Part shown: in pieces, positions 24,001-35,099 of the stretch
How positions within the stretch are numbered: position 1 is the stretch's first letter
How the letters are laid out: each line of letters starts with the position of its first letter
Assembly (NCBI GenBank): GCA_004194705.1
Contig: SADC01000518.1
Span: 16,976 to 80,975 of the forward strand
DNA length: 64,000 nucleotides
Source: Ditylenchus dipsaci
Taxonomy: Eukaryota; Nematoda; Chromadorea; Rhabditida; Anguinidae
Direction: 5' to 3'
The notes under the pieces: generated by a model
Databases searched by the model: none
Told to the model about the DNA's origin: nothing
The model's input: only the letters and a program-made list of their open reading frames with translations
Program-made: the position numbers and the translations under genes

Positions 24001-24222
24001 AAACCAAGTGGTCGTCCACTTGGATCAATTTTTCACTTTTTCGGTTCTGAAAAAAATTTCACCAAAATCAATTATTGCCCGATACTCTAAAAATACCAGA
24101 GAAAACGGTATTTTACCACTATCAAACCGTCTTCAGAATGTCCGAGTCAGTCTGAAAAACAGGTTTCGGAACATGAAAAACATATAAAAAAATTGATCCA
24201 GGTGGACGACCACTTGTTTAGT
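24001..24222. mobile_element. Palindromic element with CCAAGTGGTCGTCCACTTGG ends
   Basis: Left aaaccaagtggtcgtccact and right tggacgaccacttgttta pair. Relatives lie at 33187-33970 and 60737-61044, with half of one at 34350-34500. Each end is itself a palindrome. The interior has the conserved phrase ccgtcttcagaatg and an interior complement. Confidence 0.7.
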
Positions 24223-24675
24223 TGGTTCAGACTTAAATTAAAATTCCCGCAAAAATTTTCAAAACGCGTACATTTGAAAAGTGTGGATCAATTTGTGTGG
24301 GGATCAATTCGGTGGGATCAATTCGGTGTGGATCACTTCGGTGCCGCTCTTAATTTATCAGACCAGCCAAGTGGATATCTACCTACCCCAGGGTAACCAC
24401 CCAGGGTTTTCTGATTCGGGTTGACGAAAATATTAATTTCGGTTCTAATTAACCTGATTCCCCACACGATTTAACGTCAGAATAAGTGGTTTGTTTTTGA
24501 TGTTGACCAAATTTTTATTTTCAGGCCAGCCAGGTGGATATCCACTGCCCGGGTGGTACCTATCCGAGGTTTTGGGATTTGGGTGAGTGAAAATGAAGTT
24601 ATGGTCCTGTCAAACAGGATTCGGCACGCAATTTTGAGTATGAGAGGATGGTTTGTTTTTGAATTTTAAAAATTT

Positions 24676-25053
24676 GGCGCTACTTGGATATACCCCCCAC
24701 CCCAAATCAACGTTTTTTCAAAGTGTTTCCAAACACCCTATATCGACCTAAAATGGCCTCAGGAGTTTAAAAAAGACATTATTTTTAAGTTCTGGTCAAT
24801 AAAAAACTGAGTTTTGGACCACCCAAAATGACCCATTTTGACCATTTTTAAAGGGGTTTAGGTCTGTATTTGGGTGGAAATGGACCAAAAAGGGGCCAAT
24901 TTTAAACAAAAAGGAAGATGTTGAACATAGTTTTCTTGACTGGGGCCTACCGCATAAATAAACTCTGGTATGCATACATTTTTAGGTCGATATAGGTTGT
25001 TTGGAAACACTTTTAAAAAAAGTTGATTGGGGGGGGGGTATATCCAAGTAAGG
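24676..25053. mobile_element. G-run foldback, copy 2
   Basis: Ends ggcgctacttggatataccc and gggtatatccaagtaaggtc. Arms continue through cctatatcgacctaaaa and ttttaggtcgatatagg. Confidence 0.75.
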
Positions 25054-25980
25054 TCAAATTTTCATTTTTTCAGGCCAACCAGGTGGATATCCACCTGACC
25101 ATAGGTATCCTAACCAGGTTTCAGGATTTGGTTAAGTAAAATCGAAATTTTGGTCTTATTAAACTTGGTTCATCACACGATTTTGAATCAGAAAAAATGC
25201 TTTGTTTTGAATTTCAGCGTGACATCTAAAAAGGATATCCTAAAAAGAGACTGCAGACAGAAGTCCCCGATATTAGCGAATTTCCAAACAAATTTTTGTG
25301 AAAAAGAAAAATTTCCAACTTATTTTTTGAGGACAGAAAAATTGTAAAAAAATATTATCGAAAACCGAAAATCTCCGAAAAAAATTTATCCCAAAACGGT
25401 AAAAGATCAAATTTATATCACTCAAAACGGCTAATGACGAAAACGGCTAACGACGAAAACGGCTAACGACGAAAACGGACATTTTTGAAACTGGCGCTTT
25501 TTGAAACGGGAAACGCCGAAAATCAATACAGCCAACTATTTTGACCTTTGTAACTATTCTTGTAACTATTTCTCGCCACGAAAGTAATAATTTTAAAAAA
25601 ATAGGACAATACTTTTTTTTGGCGCAAAAACACTTTTTTTGGCGCAAATTTTGTTTTACGTAATTAGATTAAAAATTTTCAACTTTTTTGAAAAGTTTTA
25701 ACATCATCATATAGCCCTGCTCTTCTAGTTTCTGGTCGTGTACAACATCCGAAATTTTATTAATTTTTATTAAAATTAAGAACAGCCCTACAATGCCCTA
25801 CAATAATGTTATTATATTCTGAAAGTATGAAGCGGGATATCATATTTTGGTATGGGTACAGATTGTTGTACACGACCAAGGGTTGGCCGCTTCGCGGCCA
25901 AGACAAGCACACTCCACATTGCAAGGGATAGGGAAAAATAAGTTCGTATTTCAGGGTGAAATACTTGAGAATGTTAACTA

Positions 25981-26952
25981 ACTGGTGACCATAAAGTTCG
26001 GAATGGACTTTTGAACTAATTTTTAGCAATAAAATTTATTCCCCAAAAATATTCCAAACATAGGTTTTGTAGGCCTTTCCTTCCTCTTTCGATTGGTATA
26101 TTCACTTTTACTTTATGAAGAAATTTTGTTTCAAAATTTGGACAAAGAATGAAGGAAGGAAAAATAATTTATGCAGGCATTTCTTGTGTTGATTTTCCAA
26201 CGAAGGTCAATGGTCAGGAATACCGCCGGATCCTTGAAACTGAGGTTCTCCCATGGGCAGAGAACAACCTGAATGGTGCTTTCAACAGGATGGGGCCCCA
26301 TCACATCGAGCGGGTGAGACTCAGCAATGGATTGCTGACAACTTTCCGGACGCCATCACAGTTGACCCCTACTGGACTCGCCCAACTGGCGAATGGCCTC
26401 CCAATTCTCCCGACCTCAATGTCATGGACTTCTTTGCCTGGCCTTACCTCGAGTCCAAGGCCTGCTCCCAGCCCCACAACTCTATTGCTGCATTGAAAGC
26501 TTCTTTGGTCCGAGAGTGGATGATGTCCCTCAAGAAATGATCCAGAACGCCATTGATGCCTTCCCGAAACGACTCCGAAAATGCATTGAGGCAAATGGAG
26601 GTCTTTTTCATGAATAAAAAATAATTTTATATATATCGTTTGGAGGAATAAAAATGCTACAAGATCATATATTTGGATTTTTTTTGGAAATAAATTCTTA
26701 AACCAAATCAAGCAGAAAAGAGCATGGTCATGCCGAAAATCAACACAAGAAATGCCCTGCATAAATTATTTTTCCTTCCCTTCATTCTTTGTCAAATTTT
26801 GAAACAAAATTTCTTCATAAAGTAAAAGTGAATATACCAATCGAAAGAAGAAGGAAAGGCCTACAAAACCCTATGTTTGGAATATTTTTGGGAATAAATT
26901 TTATTGCTAAAAATTAGTTCAAAAGTCCATTCCGAACTTTATGGTCACCAGT
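25981..26952. mobile_element. Tc1/mariner element with long terminal inverted repeats
   Basis: Ends actggtgaccataaagttcg and complement, flanked by TA (25979-25980 and 26953-26954). The inverted repeats are about 205 bp each, long for this superfamily, and differ only slightly. They enclose a transposase remnant. The element sits inside another inverted pair (25560-25620 / 27000-27050). Confidence 0.85.
26195..26617 (+). pseudogene. Tc1/mariner transposase, C-terminal half, frameshifted
   Basis: Three consecutive frames give GQEYRRILETEVLPW, then WCFQQDGAPSHRA (second catalytic Asp region), WPPNSPDLNVMDFFAWP (third catalytic Asp region) and AIDAFPKRLRKCIEANGGLF before the stop at 26615-26617. 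The family, DD(E/D) transposase of the IS630-Tc1-mariner group, is clear. The N-terminal DNA-binding half and first catalytic Asp are missing, and two frame changes break the rest, so this copy cannot encode an active enzyme as written. Confidence 0.85.
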
Positions 26953-27115
26953 TAATACATCCAAAAATGATTCGAGATAACAGGAAAGTACCCTATTTTT
27001 TTTAAATTATTACTTTCGTGGCGAGAAGTAGTTACAAGAATGGTTACAAAGGTCAAAATAGTTACAGGCTGTAACTATTTTTCAAAGGGTAATATTTAAT
27101 TCTGCCCCCTAATTC

Positions 27116-27725
27116 GCTGAAAAATGCTCCCTAATTTTTCTTTCTTATCGTTTTTAGTCAAAATTTCGCGGGAATTTAAATTTTTCAGTCCAAAAATAAC
27201 TTGGATTGGTCAGAATCCCACTCCGGAATGGCCAGAACCCCCTGAAAGTTGGTTTTTGGGGGTTTACTAAAGGGGAAGTAAACTTTCTGCGAAAATTGGG
27301 TTGAGCACATCAGAATTCCGGGCCGATCGGCTGAATCACTCAGAATTTTATCCGTAACCATTCTCAAACATCTTAAACCGCCCTAAATAATCCCAAACTG
27401 CTCCAGACAGTATCTAACTACCCTAAATCAGTGCTTAGGGCGGTTTAAGATAGTTGAGAATGGTTCAGGGTGAAATTCTGAGCGATTCAGCCGATCGGAC
27501 TGGAATTCTGATGCGCCCAGTCGAATTTTCGCAAAAAGTTTGCTCCCCCTTTAGTAAACCCTAAAAAAACCAATTTTCAGGGGCTTCTGGCCATTCCGGA
27601 GCGGGATTCTGACCGATTCAAGTTATTTTTTGACTGAAAAATTTAAATTCCCGCGAAATTTTGATTAAAAACGATGAGATAGAAAAATTAGGGGGCATTT
27701 TTCAGCAAATTAGGGGGCATTTTTC
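27116..27725. mobile_element. Long palindrome (about 610 bp)
   Basis: Arms of about 290 bp with centre near 27422. The left arm includes cgcgggaatttaaatttttc and the right its complement; gggcggtttaag and cttaaaccgccc lie near the centre. No coding content. Confidence 0.75.
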
Positions 27726-27847
27726 AGTAATTAGGGGGCAAAATTAAATACCACCCTTTTTCAAATGCAAAAATTTGTAACTATTTCCCGCAAATAGTTA
27801 CAAAAGCTCATCCGGATGGGAATATCTCTGATATAGGATATCCCTGC

Positions 27848-27941
27848 TCACAAGTTTGTTATTGTCAAAACCTTTTAGTTTGTTATTTGTTTTCGCTGGA
27901 ATGATAAAATTGTTCTCATTGTTTGTTAATATGATATACGG
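27848..27941 (+). repeat. Dispersed 94-bp repeat, copy 1
   Basis: Begins cacaagtttgttattgtcaa and ends atatgatata; nearly identical at 34552-34645. Region 27942-28780 otherwise shows only AT-rich sequence with ataaggac repeats. Confidence 0.8.
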
Positions 27942-28779
27942 CTGTAGGAACTTCGTAACAGGACAATTTCGTAAGAGCGAAGTTTCGTAAGAGCGAACTT
28001 TCGTAAGAAACATTTTCGTACTAGCTGAACAGGCGCCAAACGGCGCCTATCAATTTAAAATGTTTTAAAAAGGTGAGTATTGACCAGGGCACGTATAATT
28101 TTTTTTTTTGAAAATAAAGACTTTTGGTCAAAATAAGGACATTTTCGGGTATATGCTATTTTATCCAGTGCTTATTGCGTTTTTGCTGCCAAAAATAATA
28201 TCTTGACTAAAAATTCTAAAAAAAAAGATTTGGAATCCCAAAATAAGGACAAATCTTATTAATAAGGACGTTTACGTGACCTGGCATTAACCCATATTTG
28301 CCGGTTGGCCAAATGTTGTCCACGTTTTGGAGGGTTTTCAGGAACCGATAATCTTTCGGCATATAAACATTCTCTTTTTTCGTAAGATAGAACCATCCTT
28401 GTGCTACTAATATTACTTTTCAGGTCAATAAAAAGTTCGTAGTTTCACGGAACAAAATTCAACTAAAACATGCAAAATTTTCAAATCCATGATATCATGG
28501 TGCAAAACCAAAGTTCTCGAAAAATCATCGATACAGGTCTCATGAAACCAAATTTTTTTGTTCAATATTTCAATAATTATTGCGTATTTCCGAGTTTCTT
28601 CCTTAACTTTCCTGTAAAAAAAAAAGCAAAAATCTTTTCCATATAGAAGAAGCGTGAGGCGACGGTAGAAAAGGGCTAATTTACAGAAAATACCTAATCA
28701 AACTCGTAAAACTAAATAACAATTTTATTCCGAAACAAAAACACGCATAACAACAGTATGGATTTCTTTCGTTTTTTTC

Positions 28780-28935
28780 TCCCCCGCATTTAGAGTCTTC
28801 CCTGCTTTGTATTTGCATAAAGAGTACATCCGCCCCCGCATTGAGAGTTTTGTCCCTGCTTCCGATCTGCTTGAAAAAATTGTCCGCCCCCGCCTTGACG
28901 GCCCTCTTTTAGTTTACTCGCCCCGACATTAAAAG
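28780..28935. repeat. CCGCCCCCGC motif cluster
   Basis: Four spaced ccgcccccgc-like motifs; more at 29355, 29530 and 29550-29590. They resemble the motif filling the hAT-type element at 32450-32957. Confidence 0.5.
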
Positions 28936-28992
28936 TACCGATTGCCTTTGTTGCACCATCACAGTGTGTTGAAAATAAAAGGCTAAATTTTG

Positions 28993-29300
28993 TTAATCCT
29001 TAAGCAATACCTCCTTCAAAACAATATTTTTAACCTGATTAAAATGTTCAGGGTTCACAGCTACTTTAATAAACTCCCAAGCTCTCGCTCGAGAAAATCC
29101 CACATAAGTCATGCCGTGCGAAAACACAGGATCGCTTAAGTCTAATCCTACAAAGTCGATTGTTTGACCTTGACTTTTATTAATTGTCATAGAAAAACAC
29201 GGTTTGACTGGGAATTGTTTTTTTTTAGCTCGAATGGAAACTTTGAACTCGTCAAAGACAATTTCGGAATGAACACTATTTCTCCCATTTTTTCACCACT
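28993..29300 (-). pseudogene. PIF1/Helitron helicase C-terminal fragment
   Basis: The minus strand codes KLSLTSSKFPFELKKKQFPV, then MTINKSQGQTIDFVGLDLSD and PVFSHGMTYVGFSRARAWEF before the stop near 28993. The MTINKSQGQT box followed by VFSHG..YV..SR is the C-terminal signature of PIF1-like helicases, including Helitron Rep-Hel proteins. A one-base loss in an A9 run (29215-29226) separates the first part from the rest. The Walker motifs and Rep domain are absent, so this is a 3-prime relic. Confidence 0.8.
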
Positions 29301-30146
29301 TAAAAGTTTGCACTCTAAAATTTGAACAAACCATTTAGCGAAGCAGTATTCATGGCGCCCCCGCCTGACAGCAATGGATACACACTCCCACTCATTTTCG
29401 CATCAATATCTGCTGGAAAAATACACGCATCAAAACTTGAAAATATAAATGTACAATAATACATACTGGTACCAGTTTCAATGTTTTTGCTGGGAAAGTT
29501 GTGCCCTTTTAGTTTCATTTTCTCTAAAACGCCCCCGCTTAAATGAATATCGCCCCCGCTCGTCGACAAACAGACATGCCCCCGCTGACTTTTTGAACTG
29601 ATTTGTCTGAAAAAATAATACATATCGATATATGTATTCTGTTTTAGTCCTCCATTATACAAATAATTTTTCTGAACCTATATTTACAGAATAGACCAAT
29701 AAGGAATAAAAAAATGATCAAACAAAACGTGTTGAATCAAAAACTCTGATAATATGATACAGAGTCATAAAAAAAACTGACATTAAGTTTGCTTGACTGA
29801 AATTTTTTAAAAATGGCGGCAATTCAAATCAAAAATTTGCCGAAACAAAAATCGGCTGAAAAATTACCAGCTTTACACGAATCCCCCCATTTTCCCAGCG
29901 TTTTACTTCTGTGCCATTGCACAACCATATACTCAATCGAAAGAGGAGATTCTGAGGATGGTTGAAAACGAAAGAATAAGAAAAAATGATAAGATATACA
30001 GCAATAATAAGCTAAAAACGCAAAAAAGCGTCACAGAGCTTCACCTCCATAATACTATATTTAGAAGAAACCAAAATTGGCTTTTTGCCTTGGTGGATCA
30101 AGGTGAAGGGTACTGGTAGGTACCTGGAGGGGTAGGCGGTAGGTCT
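29301..30146. other. Stretch without a recognised gene
   Basis: Contains spaced gcccccgc motifs (29355-29590) on a background possibly derived from the Helitron-like element. No exon recognised. Confidence 0.35.
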
Positions 30147-30356
30147 CAGTCATAAAAACTATGTTCGAAAACAATGTTTTAGGGAATCCAGGTACCCTGC
30201 AGCGCCCTTTGCCTCGGTTCCTTAAGGCAAAAAGTCAATTTTTGTCAAAAAAAATTTTGTCTAAAAACATGTTTTCTGAAAATCACTTTAAACCACTTTC
30301 TGAGTGAAAACCGCATGAGGCACTTTAGCCATTTTTTAACAAATTTATTTTTTAGG
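30147..30356 (+). repeat. 210-bp direct repeat, copy 1
   Basis: Matches 31278-31486 almost base for base, from cagtcataaaaactatgttc to a terminal ttattttttagg. Differences seen: ccctttgcc against cccttgcc and one base in an A/T run. Copies are 1.13 kb apart. Confidence 0.9.
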
Positions 30357-30758
30357 TTTTCACCTCTTATCTCCCTTCTATCCCTCATAGTGCCTTTGGT
30401 CTTTTAAAAATGATCTAAAATGTGATTTGGAAAAATAATATCGGTTTACGACACTACGTCCAAAATTTATATTTGCGGATAATATCGGTTTATGATCGGT
30501 TTATATATTTGTTATTGCTACGAATTTGTATCCGCGGATAAGTTAATCCACGGATTTTACAAGAAATTTGCGCGTCTTTTTTTTCCTTATTGCTACAGGG
30601 CCAGTGGTAGAGCACGAAAAGCAAAAGAGAAAAAAAAGCGCCGCTATATTAAGGGTGACCTATCTATCACATAAGAGCTACGTTCCCCTCATGTGAAATT
30701 GCACGGATTAGGAAAACAATGGTCGATGATACTTCTTGCAGTAAAAGATGGTCCACAG

Positions 30759-31252
30759 TAGGCTTGGGCGTAGGATTGGAATCCCATGGGATTCCCAGGA
30801 TTGGAATCCCAGAAATTTCGGAAATCCCAATCCCAAATCCGAAAGTTTCAGAGTCCGAAATCCCAAATCCCACCGGTGGCATTTCGAAAATCCGAAAATT
30901 ATCCCAAAATCCCAAAAAAATGCGTTCAAATTCATTTAGTGTCAAAACGAAAAGAAAATTTTCTTTTACATGATTTTGTTTGTTCTATTTGTCATTTGTT
31001 TCGTCATTTTTGTTGTTTTTGTCTTCATATTTGTTTGTTGTTTGAAATTGATTAAAATCATTGAATAGTTAATCAAGTGTTTGATTTTGAACAAATCCCA
31101 AATCCCACTGGGATTCCCAGAATTTTGGAAATCCCATTCCAAAATCCCAAAGTTTAAAATAATTTTTAAAATCCCAATCCAAAATCCAAAGCTTAAAATA
31201 ATTTTTAAAATCCCAATCCAAAATCCCAAAAAAACACGAACGCCCAAGCCTA
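30759..31252. mobile_element. hAT-type MITE with AATCCCAAATCCC arms
   Basis: Ends taggcttgggcg and cgcccaagccta with perfect 8-bp duplications gtccacag (30751-30758 and 31253-31260). Both arms are degenerate aatcccaaatccc tandem sequence; the centre is a T-rich block. Reading frames rich in Ile, Pro, Lys and Ser inside it are artefacts of the repeat. Confidence 0.9.
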
Positions 31253-31277
31253 GTCCACAGTAGCTGAGTGTACATAG

Positions 31278-31486
31278 CAGTCATAAAAACTATGTTCGAA
31301 AACAATGTTTTAGGGAATCCAGGTACCCTGCAGCGCCCTTGCCTCGGTTCCTTAAGGCAAAAAGTCAATTTTTGTCAAAAAAATTTTTGTCTAAAAACAT
31401 GTTTTCTGAAAATCACTTTAAACCACTTTCTGAGTGAAAACCGCATGAGGCACTTTAGCCATTTTTTAACAAATTTATTTTTTAGG
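31278..31486 (+). repeat. 210-bp direct repeat, copy 2
   Basis: Second copy of 30147-30356. Both copies end in a polypyrimidine-AG that could act as a splice acceptor. Confidence 0.9.
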
Positions 31487-31782
31487 AAGCAATCAGAGAT
31501 GAGAATGAAAATTTTAAAAAATTAACATTTTCCAGATCAAAAGTACTTTAAAACTATGAAACATTTCTATTAAACTATTCTTGAAGAAAAATAGGTACAA
31601 TTGCAGTTTAGGCATCCTTAACCACTTTGGCATCCTTAAAAAGTTTAGGCATCCTTAACTTTATTCGACAACAACATGTATAGAGTATGCAAAAAAATTT
31701 CACACTACTTGCTTTTACTCTAACATTTACCATACCACCCTTTCCCATTAAAAAAAACTTGCTTATACCTGCATGCTTACCG

Positions 31783-32406
31783 ACCTTCTGGCTTATACCC
31801 CCTTAAACTAACGTTTTTTAAAGTGTCTAGAAACCATTTCAAGTAATATTTTTGTCATAAAGAGACTAGAAAAGTAATTCGAAAAGGGACAAAGGGCTGC
31901 ATTGGAGGGGAAGGGACAAAACAGGGGCCACTTAAATAAGAGGCCAACCAGCAAAAAAAGAAGATGTTGAACATAGTTTTGAATACTGGGACCTACCGCA
32001 TAAAGAAACTCTAATATGCATACATTATTTATGCATTCAGAGTCACTTTCGAGTGATTTGTGTCTAAGATATGTGGTGTGCGCATCTCAACTCCAAGCCC
32101 CCTGCGCCCCTTCGGGGGCGCAGGGGGCTGAGAGTTAGAGATGCGCGCACTCACTTACCTTAGACATGATTCCGAGAAGTACTCTTGACCAAAAAATGCA
32201 TATAGAGTCTTTTTTGCCACGGCCCGAGTTGAAAAACATGGTGAAACAGCCAAAAACTAGGTAGAGAGTGGTTCAAATAATTGGCTTTTTATTATTTCCT
32301 TCCCACCCATCACAGCCCAAAGTTCCATAGAAATTGCTTTTTTAGTTTTTTACGGCAAAATAATTGCTTTAAAATGGTTTTCGACTACTTCTAAAAAAGT
32401 CGAATT
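31783..32406. mobile_element. G-run foldback, copy 3
   Basis: Left end cgaccttctggcttataccc. The interior has the conserved gatgcgcgcactcacttacc and a GC hairpin at 32099-32131 (cctgcgccccttcgggggcg). The right arm (about 32280-32406) complements the left. Closely parallels 9184-10174 but has lost most of the C/G runs. Confidence 0.7.
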
Positions 32407-32449
32407 TTTTTATGGAAAAAAGAGAAACCCAGTTCTGAAGGGTATCCAT

Positions 32450-32957
32450 TAGGGTTGGCCTCCCTCCCTCCCCCCCCCCCTCCCCCCCGCTTTTTGACCA
32501 AATTTTCCTTATACCTCCCCCCCGCTCTCCCCCCCGCAAAAAAAATCGGCCACCTCCCCCCCCCCCCGTTTCTCCCCCCGCTCCCAAAATGACCCCCCGT
32601 CACCCCCGCAAAAAATCGCAGTCGAAAAAACTCTCGGATGAGGTCATTTTCAGAACGGCAGCCGAGAAGGATCAACATTTATCGAACCAGAGGAGTGCAA
32701 TATCGTAGCTTTGACTTCAGAAGTGTTTCAAAAGCCTTCAGATTCATTCTAGGCTGCTGTTTCAAAAATTTTCAGTCCGAGGCTTGTAAATTAATCAGGC
32801 ACCCCCGCCACTGCCCCCCGCTCACGGCTTCTCCCCCCCCCCCGCTCCTCCCCCCGCAAAAAAAATTGGCGACCTCCCCCCCGCTTCTCCCCCCCCGCAA
32901 ATTTTTTTAGTCTAATCTCCCCCCCGCACCCCAAAAAGCGGGGGGAGGCCAACCCTA
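32450..32957. mobile_element. hAT-type MITE with CCCCCCGC arms
   Basis: Ends tagggttggcctccc and gggaggccaaccctA, with perfect 8-bp duplications gtatccat (32442-32449 and 32958-32965). Arms are runs of cccccccgc; the 180-bp centre is ordinary sequence. Confidence 0.9.
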
Positions 32958-32965
32958 GTATCCAT

Positions 32966-33180
32966 GTGTATGGAGGTGGTAGTACAAGAAAGTGGTACTC
33001 AGGTGACAGTATCAGGAAAGTGATATTCAGGTGGTTATACCAGGACAGTGACTAGGAATCGGTACTCAGGTGGAAGTGCTTAGGTATTGGTGCTTGCGTG
33101 ATGGTGGCAGATTGTAGTTCCTAGGTAGTGTTATCTTAATGGTAGTACTCAGTTGGCAGTACCCAAGTTGTATAAATCGA
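32966..33180. repeat. Degenerate GGTACTCAGGTGGTAGT repeat
   Basis: About ten loose copies of ggtactcaggtggnagt. No termini. Confidence 0.6.
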
Positions 33181-33186
33181 ACATAA

Positions 33187-33970
33187 ACGCAAGTGGTCGA
33201 CCACCTGGATCAATTTTTTTTACGTTTTGGGTTCCAAAACTTGTTTTCTGCACTAATACGAGAATTTTAAAGTTGGTTGCACAGTAGTAAAATCACGTTT
33301 TGCAAGATTTTCGGAAACTGTGAAAATACCACCAAAACGTAATTCACTACAGTCAAACCTCGTTATAAGATACACCCGATATAAGATACACCTCGTTATA
33401 AGATACACCTAAAGAAGATTTGGTTGGTCTGAACTAAATTAAGGCAAATGAACCCTCTATATAAGATACACTCGATACAAGATACACCTCGTTATAAGAT
33501 ACACCTGAGCTTGATCCCGTTCAATAAAATGTCACTCGATATAAGATACAGTCCATAAAAATATACAAAATTTTGAATTGCCGCCATTTTTAGTGCAAAT
33601 TTTTCAACTTTTTGTTGCGGAAAGCTTTTTGTTCTGCTAAGTCCTGCAGCAGGACTTAGTAGTTGTTTCATGTAAGTCCTGTACCAGGACTTATTATTAG
33701 TATCATGTAAGTCCTTTTTCAGGAGTTATAAAATGAAATATGTAAGTCCTCTACCAGGACTTATGATACACCCTCTATATAAGATACACCTCGTTATAAG
33801 ATACAGCTGAGGTCTGTCCCTGGGTGTATCTTATAACGAGGTTCGACTGTACTAACAAACCTTTTTAGAATGCTCGAATAAGTGCAGAAAACAAGTTAGG
33901 GAACCCAAAAACGTAAAATAATTCATGATCCAAGTCGACGACCACATGGTTTAGTTTGTGCATAACTACT
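33187..33970. mobile_element. Palindromic CCAAGTGGTCGACC element with nested MITE
   Basis: Outer arms caagtggtcgaccacctgga and complement near 33935-33965. Split by the pogo-like MITE at 33350-33850; removing it restores the 24001-type palindrome. Confidence 0.7.
33350..33850. mobile_element. 501-bp pogo-like MITE
   Basis: Ends cagtcaaacctcgttataag and complement ending gaggttcgactg, flanked by TA. Arms hold tandem ataagatacacctcgttata-type units. A second internal repeat of aagtcctg...caggactta palindromes occupies 33640-33770. Confidence 0.88.
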
Positions 33971-34551
33971 CAGTAAAACTGAGGTTGTATTACAGATAAG
34001 TTTGAACTGATAAATTCGAAATGATTAAAATGATTTTGAGATATTCGTGCTTAGTAGGTCTTAGAACCTTTATAGGAACCGTTATTGCAGTGAGAAATTC
34101 CCGTGTTAACTTGTCTATCAATAAGTACATAGAGGAAGTTCGGCAGTAAGACTTCGGAACATTGTTCTATTAGACAATTTTCTGGCTGGAAATAGTGTGG
34201 ATAAGAGTTTGGATTAAAAAAACCATAAGAAGGACACCAGAAAAGAACCAGGTAATCATTACAAAAATAAAATCAAGCAACGAGTAAAGGCATAAATTTC
34301 TTGACAGAGCAACCTTTTCAAAAAACCGTTGCTAACTGACTCCGTTGCTAACTGGCCAACCTCCATAAAAACACCCTACAAAATGGCATTTTACTGTTAT
34401 CAAACCCTCTTCAGAATGCTCGCATTAGGGCAGAAAAAGGTTTGGAACCCGAAAAAAATTTAAAAAATCGCACCAGATGGACGACCACTTGGTTTGGTTG
34501 GTGGCTCTTTTAGTTCACAAAGAGCCTGGTCAATACCTTAGAGGATTAGCT

Positions 34552-34645
34552 CACAAGTTTGTTATTGTCAAACCTTTTAGTTTGTTATTTGTTTTCGCCG
34601 GAATGATAAAATTGTTCTCATTGTTTGTTAATATGATATATTTCA
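34552..34645 (+). repeat. Dispersed 94-bp repeat, copy 2
   Basis: Near-identical to 27848-27941; it lies about 200 bp outside the left end of the Mutator-like element. Confidence 0.8.
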
Positions 34646-34794
34646 TGAATAAAACACTTTACTAATGTTCAATGAAAGCGCTAATGATTTTTTTGTGAAA
34701 TGACCAAGAGCCTCAGACTGATTGAGATGTAAATCCCTGAATATAAAAAAATGTGCACTCAGAAAGATTCGAACCACTACATTTTTCCGGGGAT

Positions 34795-34838
34795 ATTGTG
34801 GCTGCGAGGATATTGTGGCCCGGGGATATTGTGGGGGT
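34795..34838. repeat. GGATATTGTGGC motif block
   Basis: Three copies of ggatattgtggc beside the left end of the Mutator-like element. The same block, same orientation, lies beside the solo end at 40797-40850. Confidence 0.7.
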
Positions 34839-35099
34839 TTAGGACATTTTTCCGTTGGACATTTTTCCGTGGACATTTTTCCGTGGTCATTTTTCCGTCG
34901 GACCATTTTTCCGTCGGACATTTTTCCGTTGGACATTTTTCCGTTGGACCATTTTTCCGTTGGACATTTTCCCGTTGCATTGTTTCATTGCTTTTTCATT
35001 TTTGTCGTAATTCTATTGGGTAAATTGAGTGTATATTGTATTATTGATATTATATATCTTCACATTTTCTATTTCCAATTTCATCCTTTCTTACTATAG

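Larger units (their letters stand above)
23690..25220. repeat. Satellite of about 150 bp, array 2, with insertions
   Basis: Units start near 23690, 23815, 24363, 24525 and 25073. Shared landmarks are caggtggatatccac, atttcggtcctatcaaac and a final tttgtttttgaatttt. Two adjacent units are about 160 bp apart. A palindromic element (24001-24222) and a G-run foldback (24676-25053) interrupt the array. Confidence 0.7.

Noticed and set aside
26149..26195. ATG-initiated start of the Tc1/mariner frame
   Set aside because: It lies within the terminal inverted repeat; transposase similarity begins only after it.
30667..31368. Overlapping frames rich in Pro, Lys, Ile and Ser
   Set aside because: Products of the aatccc repeat arms of the hAT-type MITE at 30759-31252.
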